From contig JBELML010000161.1 of the NCBI GenBank assembly GCA_042095835.1, forward strand, positions 1 to 12,952: DNA of 12,952 bases, written 5' to 3'. Source of the stretch: DATFKA01 sp042095835 (GTDB lineage Bacteria > Bacteroidota > Bacteroidia > Chitinophagales > Saprospiraceae). The notes below the pieces were generated by a model. That model searched no databases. It was not told the origin of the DNA and saw only the letters and a list, made by a program, of their open reading frames with translations. Shown piece by piece: positions 8,046 to 12,952 of the stretch. A program made the translations under genes and the position numbers. Position 1 is the stretch's first letter. Each line of letters starts with the position of its first letter.

Positions 8046-8875
8046 AAATTCATGAGTTTTGCTTCTACCCAACCGTCATTCGTGCCTAAATACAAGGGAG
8101 CCTTTGGCATAGAAAGCGCCTGCTGTAGTAATGGGAATAGAGCCTTCGTACAGCTTAAATGAATAATATATGGCACGTCTGGAATAATATAACCACGTTT
8201 TTTGGGGCTGCCATAATACATTGGAAAATGAGGCTTTAAGCTCGTTGTTTTTACCTTTCCTTCGGTCAATACTTTCAATTCCTCCAGTGAATAGGTTTTA
8301 AATCCTGTAGTATCTCCAAAGCTAATTGGGGGCTCTATTTTCTTACCATCTTCCTTAGTGTCATTAATCCCGTTTTTAGATAAGTAAATGAGATCATCTA
8401 ATCTAAAATCATAATTTTTACTCCCTCCAATAAAGTTTTTACCTTCTGTACGATTACTCATAGACCAAAGGTCATCATAGGTACTATAATCTTCAGGAGT
8501 ATCAATAGACTCGAAGTCAAGGTGGTATTGGAGTAAGCTCTTAAATCCACTTTGCGAAGAATCAAACTTTGAACTCAGCCAAGATTCTGAATTTTGAAAA
8601 TCTGTTTTTTTATTATCTTTCTTGGCCTGTTTAGCAATACCTTTTAGGATGATACTTCTGATATTGTCTCGCTTTGCATCATCGAAAAAATGCCAACCCA
8701 GTGCATTTTCAAATAGTCCAAAGAGCATTTCTTTCGTGGGGTATAGTTCCGTTCTAAAATAGTACCCTGGCTGACTGGGCACCATCGAAAGTGGAGCCAA
8801 AGCTCTAATTGTTAATACTCCTCTAGTATCAAGTTCAGGTGGTTCTCTAAAAAAATCTAGATTAATCTGTTCCAC
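8042..8875 (-). CDS. cas5: Cascade protein Cas5
   Basis: Cas5 (about 277 aa) binds the 5' crRNA handle and anchors Cas8 and Cas7. Its N-terminal RAMP strand is RGVLTIRALAPLSMVPSQPGYYFRTELYPTKEMLFGLFENALGWHF (read as RGVLTIRALAPLSMVP, then GYYFRTELYPTKEMLFGLFE), a typical Cas5 opening in which a Cas5-type platform precedes the ENALG helix. The middle is long and charged, and the C-terminus (KAPLYLGTNDGWVEAKLM) matches the Cas5 ending. No ATG precedes residue 42 of the longest frame, and starting there would remove the first strand. GTG at 8875, 10 bp after the cas6 stop, is chosen. A TTG at 8908, inside cas6, is the alternative. Its stop overlaps the cas8 ATG. The gene lies before cas8, unlike many I-B loci where cas5 follows cas7. 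Confidence 0.87.
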   Translation of the reverse strand: MEQINLDFFREPPELDTRGVLTIRALAPLSMVPSQPGYYFRTELYPTKEMLFGLFENALGWHFFDDAKRDNIRSIILKGIAKQAKKDNKKTDFQNSESWLSSKFDSSQSGFKSLLQYHLDFESIDTPEDYSTYDDLWSMSNRTEGKNFIGGSKNYDFRLDDLIYLSKNGINDTKEDGKKIEPPISFGDTTGFKTYSLEELKVLTEGKVKTTSLKPHFPMYYGSPKKRGYIIPDVPYIIHLSCTKALFPLLQQALSMPKAPLYLGTNDGWVEAKLMNL

Positions 8876-8885
8876 ATTTTTAGTT

Positions 8886-9545
8886 TTATATGAGTGCTCC
8901 AAAACCAATTCCAGTACTATTCCCAGCTCCCACCTCCCAGAGAAACTGGATTGCTTCAGGAGAGCCTTCAGCTATAATTGGACAAATAGAACCCAAAATT
9001 TTTATACCGTTATATTTAACCAGTTTCCTCTTAGGCTTTGTGTAATTTTTATCAAATTGAATTTGAATATTCTCATTCCACCCAATACACTGCATTTTGG
9101 TTTGGATTGTCTGGGTGAGCAAATCACCTGATTCGTCGTCGTCAAAGAAATAATATTTTTGATTATCCTTACTTTCAAGGCTTCGTTTAATCAGTACAGG
9201 GCTCTGTACTTCAAATCGGTGGCGCGTAGAGAAAGTTGGTGTCCTTTGAATCGTAATTTTATCGATTTCCATCCCCCATGCTACTTGGTGGCCTTTAGTC
9301 ATTCCTTTAATTAAATCTGTCAAAATCTCATCTTTTGGAGATGAAAGGAAAAAAGTAGAGCCCTCTGGAAAATCTAACCCTCCTCTTCGGCTTACTCCCT
9401 TACTCAACCAGGAAAGGGAATAGAGTGAAACATCATCATGAAGTTCGTTAGGCCCTAACCATCGATGTAAGGCCCCAACTAAACTACGCTGGTAGTTATA
9501 AGGGACTATCTTAGTGTTTGATGTCAAATGTATATATATGCGCAT
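8886..9545 (-). CDS. cas6: CRISPR RNA endoribonuclease Cas6
   Basis: Cas6 (219 aa) cuts pre-crRNA within each repeat to leave an 8-nt handle, here expected to be AUUGAAAC. It has tandem ferredoxin-like folds: the first begins MRIYIHLTSN and contains the ALHRWLG helix (25-31), and the second starts around residue 95. The C-terminal glycine-rich loop GAGNSTGIGFGALI (206-219) is the hallmark of the family. H36 (NELHDDVSLYSLSWL) sits where the catalytic histidine commonly lies; this is an inference. It is the first gene of the cas operon, with an ATG start and a 107-bp upstream gap holding the presumed operon promoter. Confidence 0.93.
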   Translation of the reverse strand: MRIYIHLTSNTKIVPYNYQRSLVGALHRWLGPNELHDDVSLYSLSWLSKGVSRRGGLDFPEGSTFFLSSPKDEILTDLIKGMTKGHQVAWGMEIDKITIQRTPTFSTRHRFEVQSPVLIKRSLESKDNQKYYFFDDDESGDLLTQTIQTKMQCIGWNENIQIQFDKNYTKPKRKLVKYNGIKILGSICPIIAEGSPEAIQFLWEVGAGNSTGIGFGALI

Positions 9546-9593
9546 GATGAATTTGATTTTAGTTTTAGAGATTCCGTATTTAAGTCTTGATCA

Positions 9594-9638
9594 CAAATCT
9601 ACAACCTCACCTACCCCAAAAAATGGTAGGGGTACCCC
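9594..9638 (-). promoter_or_regulatory. Candidate cas operon promoter and regulator site
   Basis: On the minus strand TAGATTTG (9601-9594) exactly fits the Bacteroidota -7 consensus TAnnTTTG, about 50 bp before the cas6 ATG. The nearest upstream TTG (9619-9617) is only 15 bases away, shorter than the usual 17-23, so the promoter may be weak or need activation. Just upstream lies the 10-bp palindrome GGGGTACCCC (9629-9638). TACCCC occurs again at 9612-9617, giving a second half-site in the spacer region. These are plausible sites for the adjacent WYL regulator, but binding is unproven. Confidence 0.5.
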
Positions 9639-9652
9639 AGAAAGTGAAATTT

Positions 9653-10576
9653 TTATTGGTTTTTATCTACAATTGCCTGCGCTTGTTGGCATACCAGCAC
9701 CTTTAATCGCTCAGGACTCATGACCTCTAGATGGCTAGCATGCCCCATGATAAAATGGATGAGTCCCAAAAAATTGGCATTTACTTTTGCTTCAAAGTCA
9801 TATAAGCCAGGATCGGCGGCAGGGTGTACGTAAGACTTGGCCAGTGGAAATTGTTCTATTAATAGATTATAGGCGAATAGATTGAGCCGTAAGTGTACAT
9901 ATTCCTGGTCATTATTGGCAATACGGAAGATGTCGGTACTTTTGATATAGTGGCGGTGGGTATATTGCCAAGTATCCTCTTTTAACTTTACGCGCTCTAT
10001 TCTACTCAGCCGAAAGTGCATGGAGTCTTTACGGCTGTGGTCGAAAGCTTGTAAAGTGTCCAGCTCCGGATCAATATGGAAAGGTTCGACCAATCGATCT
10101 TTCACAGCATTACTGCTATTACTACGGTAGTTTTTTAGAAAGACTTGTCGCTGCTCCCGTTTGGCTTGTTCTAAGTTGTCGATTTTTTCTAGAGCTGGTC
10201 TTCGGAGCGCTCTTAGGCCTAATTTTTGAAAATCATAGAGACTTTCAAGTTTGCGTTTTAGATAGAGGGCACGTTTGCTGCTTCCAATCGAACGGTCAAT
10301 GATCCTACTCAGCTCGGCTCGTTCTTCCTCTGTGAGTGGCTGCAAGAACTGTAACTCCTTAAAGCTACGATCTGGTAAAATCTTGCATGTCCAGTTTGGA
10401 GGTTCTTGTTTAAAGTCTAACTCAGGAATATTTTTTAGGATTTTTATGTCTCCATCTATATTCCTTTTAGATACTTCAAAATGCTCGGCAAGTTCACGTC
10501 TAGTAAATCGCCCTGGATTCGCCACAATCCGCAGTAACAAACGAACAATTCTAGTACGAGGTTTATCATCTTTCAT
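9653..10576 (-). CDS. WYL-domain transcriptional regulator next to the cas operon
   Basis: The protein (307 aa) has an N-terminal winged helix-turn-helix (about 8-52; FTRRELAEHFEVSKRNIDGDIKIL, read as FTRRELAEHFEVS and KRNIDGDIKIL) of the DeoR/HTH-11 kind. It has a basic helical linker, a central WYL domain (about 135-200; LVEPFHIDPELDTLQAFDHS then SMHFRLSRIERV), and a C-terminal WCX-like extension (225-300). WYL proteins are known partners of CRISPR-Cas loci, where they can repress or activate cas or crRNA expression by sensing a ligand, probably a nucleic acid or nucleotide. It is on the same strand as cas6 and ends 107 bp before it, so it is a likely local regulator; which direction of control is unknown. 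A terminator shields it from the gene upstream. Confidence 0.9.
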   Translation of the reverse strand: MKDDKPRTRIVRLLLRIVANPGRFTRRELAEHFEVSKRNIDGDIKILKNIPELDFKQEPPNWTCKILPDRSFKELQFLQPLTEEERAELSRIIDRSIGSSKRALYLKRKLESLYDFQKLGLRALRRPALEKIDNLEQAKREQRQVFLKNYRSNSSNAVKDRLVEPFHIDPELDTLQAFDHSRKDSMHFRLSRIERVKLKEDTWQYTHRHYIKSTDIFRIANNDQEYVHLRLNLFAYNLLIEQFPLAKSYVHPAADPGLYDFEAKVNANFLGLIHFIMGHASHLEVMSPERLKVLVCQQAQAIVDKNQ

Positions 10577-10634
10577 CTAGACTGGTAGTTTTGTAATGAT
10601 GGGGCGGTATTTTTTTAAATATAGTGTATAAATC

Positions 10635-10673
10635 AAAAAAAGCCCAATTTTGATCCATCAAAATTGGGCTTTT
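10635..10673 (-). terminator. Strong intrinsic terminator after the broken outer-membrane gene
   Basis: A perfect 14-bp stem, AGCCCAATTTTGAT (10641-10654) with ATCAAAATTGGGCT (10657-10670), encloses two bases. On the minus strand the hairpin is followed by seven Ts (10641-10635). On the plus strand a shorter T-run follows (10670-10673), so it may act in both directions. It lies just after the stop of the 10697-11628 gene and insulates the WYL gene from readthrough. Confidence 0.9.
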
Positions 10674-10696
10674 GTAGTATTAAAAGAATGCTTCTG

Positions 10697-11628
10697 TTAA
10701 TCCAATATCACCTGCACGCCCAGCTGTACATTCATCGGCCTAAATACAGCACTTTGGAAGAGTGCTCCCTCCGTATTCGGTGTTGCGAAGGTGTTGCTGC
10801 TTTGATAGTTGAATCCGGCTTCAAGCGCTAGGAATTCTTGGACTTGATAGGTCAGACTACTCGTCAAAGCAATTTGTATTGGACGCAGCAGCGCTGAGGC
10901 ATCTTCGTGCACGTCGACTTGATTATAATGGCAACTGAGGCCCAAATTGGTCTCCTGATGGATACTTCTAGTAGTGTGATGATGCAAACGCGAAGATAGG
11001 GGCCCTGCAAAATAAGACCTGCACCAAGCCTCAATTTTTGGCCTAGAATACGGTATTGCAACTCTAAGGGAATTTGCCAGCGTACCATTTCTAGTACCGG
11101 ATTTTCGTAGCGGGTGCCGCTATTGGCAGCCCTGCCTCGGATGATATCGGTGCATACCGCCTGGTAACCTCCAAATGAGGGATGCACAGGAGCATCATGG
11201 TATAGGGTAGCTATCCAGGTGAGATGCTAATCTGCACCTACGTATTGCTCTTGCCATTCCAAAGATTGGTAGGAGAGCCCCAATCCTGTACGCAAATGCC
11301 AACGATCTGCCAACTCGTATGCCGCATAAGCACGTACACTGAAGCCAGGTTTAGAACGATAACTTTGTTGAAACCTTGAGCGACTTTGGTAGAAAGTCCT
11401 TTCTTGGACAGTTGGAGAGATTAAATGAATGCTGTAGAAAGTATGCTCCGAGAACCTCATTTGCTGCTGTGACAAAGCAACTTGTGCTGCGGCACCTAAG
11501 GGAAATTGTACTTTTTGAGCGGATAATGGGAAAAAGAAGAAAACAAAAGCTACGCTAAGCATACAAGGAAAGGGTGCTTTTTCAGCTAATCGAGCTAGAA
11601 AAACGCTAGGGAATACCCGTTTTTTCAT
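10697..11628 (-). pseudogene. Outer-membrane beta-barrel protein gene, broken by a stop and a frameshift
   Basis: The reading begins with a signal peptide (MKKRVFPSVFLARL..., hydrophobic VAFVFFFFPLSA, predicted cleavage before QKVQ). It continues as amphipathic beta-strands such as FSVRAYAAYELADRWHLRTG, LELQYRILGQKLRLGAG and LTYQVQEFLALEAGFNYQSS, alternating in the manner of small Bacteroidota outer-membrane barrels. An in-frame TAG at 11227-11229 interrupts the protein after EQYVGAD; the same frame resumes with HLTWIATLYHDAPVHPSF. At about 10988-10999 the frame shifts, and the reading continues as LHHHTTRSIHQETNLG to the stop at 10697. The intact product would be about 310 aa. Two lesions point to a decayed gene, though sequencing error cannot be excluded. 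Its function is unknown. Confidence 0.8.
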
Positions 11629-11903
11629 ACTTATCCGAATGCGGCTCCAACCAATGGCTTGAAAGTATTTGTTGAAGCGGTTTTAGTTAAAAGTAGTGGC
11701 TTTTTTGCCTTTGTCTGAATATACGAATAATGGTATGAAATCAAAAATCATGACCGCTTTTATAGCTTTCTTTTCAAAATACTTTGAAAGATCCTACACT
11801 TTTGAGCGATTCGCTTACACTTATATGTTGCTTGCTAGCACTTGTAGCTTTGGCTGAGACAATTGCTGGAAGGTTTGTAGTTTTAAATTATTGACTAGGC
11901 CCA
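11629..11903. other. Intergenic region upstream of the broken barrel gene, no gene recognised
   Basis: This region must hold the promoter for the minus-strand barrel gene, but no exact TAnnTTTG with a proper upstream TTG was found. A 40-codon plus-strand frame (11735-11857, beginning MKSKIMTAF) has no ribosome-binding context or family resemblance and is not called. No tRNA or other RNA structure was recognised. Confidence 0.5.
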
Positions 11904-12117
11904 GTTAAGTAACGGACAAAGAATAAGTATCGCATTTTGATCGAGAAGATTCCCGACGCAAGGCCGGGATAAATTTGAACCAAGACAAGGCAAAAAACGT
12001 AGGTAATGCAGGGCATTAACGAGGCTTTTTAACGCCGTATTGGATCAAGCCTGTCCCGGCTTTAGGTCGGGAAGATTCCATCAAAATCGAAAAATTATTT
12101 TTTGACTGTTACTAAAC
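11904..12117. repeat. 214-bp imperfect inverted-repeat element (MITE-like or structured intergenic repeat)
   Basis: The left arm (11904-11984) and the reverse complement of the right arm (12040-12117) align along nearly 80 bases. They begin GTTAAGTAAC against GTTTAGTAAC, then share ATTTTGAT, TTCCCGAC and GCCGGGA blocks in the same order with similar spacing, ending near GAACCAA / GATCCAA. The central 55 bases contain a smaller hairpin (TAATGC-AGG-GCATTA). It encodes no protein. A 16-base core segment, ACGAGGCTTTTTAACG (12019-12034), recurs inverted at the window end (12937-12952). This organisation fits a non-autonomous transposable element or a dispersed genomic repeat. No clear target-site duplication was found. 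Confidence 0.75.
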
Positions 12118-12145
12118 AAGATTTAGTAAACAGAGAACGGTTTTT

Positions 12146-12185
12146 AAAGCCTTTTGCCTTTTGAATAAGTGCAAAGGGCTTTTTT
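12146..12185 (+). terminator. Plus-strand intrinsic terminator upstream of the ArsC-like gene
   Basis: AAAGCCTTTTGC (12146-12157) pairs with GCAAAGGGCTTT (12171-12182) with one G-U wobble around a 13-base loop, and continues into a T-run (12181-12185). No plus-strand gene lies before it, so it would end a transcript crossing the inverted-repeat element, or act as a leader terminator if the following gene also has an upstream promoter. Confidence 0.7.
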
Positions 12186-12187
12186 GC

Positions 12188-12219
12188 TTGACAAGCATCT
12201 GCAATAGTCGTACTATTGC
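12188..12219 (+). promoter_or_regulatory. Candidate promoter with overlapping palindromic operator
   Basis: TTGACA (12188-12193) and TACTAT (12211-12216) are separated by 17 bases, matching the general sigma-70 pattern rather than the Bacteroidota one. A perfect 8-bp inverted repeat, GCAATAGT (12201-12208) and ACTATTGC (12212-12219) around CGT, overlaps the -10 box. That placement suits a repressor operator. The gene starts about 20 bases downstream. Confidence 0.5.
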
Positions 12220-12240
12220 GGCAAGTAAAGTATTTCATTT

Positions 12241-12870
12241 ATGACCCACTCAACCGGACTTACTCCTCTTGATCTTTTTATCGCCGATCGCCTAAAAGAA
12301 TTTGATCAAATTCCTAAAGAGCGCAGACCACTCTTACTCCGCTTAAGGGCATATATCCAGAAGAAATTAGCTAGCAATACACCCATTGCCTTGAACTATA
12401 TTTGTACCCATAATTCACGAAGGAGCCATATTAGTCAGATCTGGTCTGCTACTGCGGCACATTATTATGGAGTACCTCAAATTAGCCATTTCTCTGGTGG
12501 TACCGAAGCAACCGCTTTTAATCCACGTGCGGTAGCTGCTATGCAGCGCGCTGGCTTTAAAATTGAAAACCCCGGAGGAAACAACCCCCATTATTTGGTA
12601 CATTTTGGTGCTGAGGTAGAACCACTGGAGTGTTTCTCCAAGACCTTTGATGATCCTTTTAATCCCAAGACCCACTTTGCAGCAATCATGACTTGCTCCG
12701 ATGCGGATAAGAATTGTCCCTTTGTACCGGGTACTGAAATGCGTCTACCACTCACCTACGAAGACCCTAAAGTAGCAGATGATACTCCCCAAGAGCAGTC
12801 GAAATATGATGAGCGGGTAGCGCAAATTGGTAGAGAAATCCTTTTTGCTTACGCCCAAATTCATACCTAA
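12241..12870 (+). CDS. ArsC / low-molecular-weight protein tyrosine phosphatase-like protein
   Basis: The 209-aa protein has the phosphatase P-loop Cys-x5-Arg at C55-R61 (ICTHNSRRSHISQ), the same place as CTGNSCRS in thioredoxin-coupled arsenate reductases. Two further cysteines, C152 and C159 (MTCSDADKNCPFVPG), match the redox relay of ArsC. The EDP near 174-176 is at the usual general-acid position. This makes arsenate reduction by a Cys triple relay the leading guess. Similar Bacteroidota proteins are annotated simply as phosphatases, and no arsenic transporter or ArsR gene is visible here. The 50 residues before the P-loop form an N-terminal helical extension not found in short ArsC. The start ATG follows a palindromic promoter region. 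It is cytoplasmic, with no signal peptide. Confidence 0.85.
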   Translation: MTHSTGLTPLDLFIADRLKEFDQIPKERRPLLLRLRAYIQKKLASNTPIALNYICTHNSRRSHISQIWSATAAHYYGVPQISHFSGGTEATAFNPRAVAAMQRAGFKIENPGGNNPHYLVHFGAEVEPLECFSKTFDDPFNPKTHFAAIMTCSDADKNCPFVPGTEMRLPLTYEDPKVADDTPQEQSKYDERVAQIGREILFAYAQIHT

Positions 12871-12936
12871 GAGGAGAGTTAGGAATGAGTCAATAATAAA
12901 TTAAACATCTTTACTTGTTCTTTTGCCGCCTAGTTT

Positions 12937-12952
12937 CGTTAAAAAGCCTCGT
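12937..12952. repeat. Edge copy of the intergenic repeat core
   Basis: The final 16 bases, CGTTAAAAAGCCTCGT, are the exact reverse complement of 12019-12034 in the centre of the inverted-repeat element. The preceding bases do not match that element's arm well, so this is either a divergent relative or a shared core. The copy is cut by the window edge. Confidence 0.55.

Noticed and set aside
8046..8072. An upstream TTG start adding nine residues to Cas8.
   Set aside because: The ATG at 8045 forms the same ATGA overlap seen at cas7-cas3 and cas3-cas4.
1377..9545. A type III or I-D effector in place of I-B.
   Set aside because: No Cas10 or Csm/Cmr protein is present; an HD-helicase Cas3 and Cas7-Cas5-Cas8 set fit type I-B or its PGING variant.
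11735..11857. A small plus-strand frame of 40 residues.
   Set aside because: No start context, promoter or recognisable family, and the length is within chance for this composition.
12415..12675. An 86-codon minus-strand frame inside the ArsC-like gene.
   Set aside because: It is antisense to a clearly coding gene with conserved motifs.

Overview
The window is dominated by a chromosomal type I CRISPR-Cas locus of subtype I-B or its PGING-like variant. It probably comes from a member of the Bacteroidota, perhaps of the Saprospiria. Supporting signs are promoter elements of the form TAnnTTTG, near absence of Shine-Dalgarno sequences with A-rich start contexts, a signal-peptide-bearing outer-membrane beta-barrel gene, and a Cas set typical of that phylum. 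The genus cannot be fixed from the sequence alone.

Layout, left to right. Positions 1-1160 hold the leader-proximal part of a CRISPR array: 18 complete identical 29-bp repeats, the last 6 bases of another repeat at the left edge, and 18 spacers of 34-36 bp. The array continues beyond the window. Its leader (1161-1376) lies on the right, with a TTG-N19-TAnnTTTG promoter abutting the first repeat. The array is therefore transcribed leftward, like the cas genes. Positions 1377-9545 hold eight minus-strand genes in transcription order cas6-cas5-cas8-cas7-cas3-cas4-cas1-cas2, tightly packed with three ATGA overlaps. Upstream at 9653-10576, on the same strand, is a WYL-domain regulator. A promoter and a GC-rich palindrome lie in the 107-bp gap before cas6.

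A strong hairpin terminator (10635-10673) separates this locus from a broken outer-membrane beta-barrel gene (10697-11628), which carries an in-frame TAG and a frameshift. A 612-bp intergenic region follows. It holds a 214-bp element that is almost entirely one imperfect inverted repeat (11904-12117), a plus-strand terminator, and a consensus-like promoter overlapped by a perfect 8-bp inverted repeat. The last gene (12241-12870, plus strand) encodes an ArsC / low-molecular-weight phosphatase-like protein. The window ends inside what looks like another repeat sharing a 16-bp core with the 214-bp element, in inverted orientation.

How it works together: the WYL protein probably controls the cas operon. 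Cas1-Cas2-Cas4 acquire spacers at the leader end. Cas6 cuts the pre-crRNA to leave an 8-nt AUUGAAAC handle. Cas5-Cas7-Cas8 form Cascade, and Cas3 (HD nuclease plus helicase) degrades the target. The main oddities are a Cas4 whose motif-I histidine is glycine, a bias in the terminal base of spacers, a Cas8 without the zinc-finger cysteines of Cst1-type proteins, and a Cas5 that lacks a usable ATG start. No wholly new system is evident.
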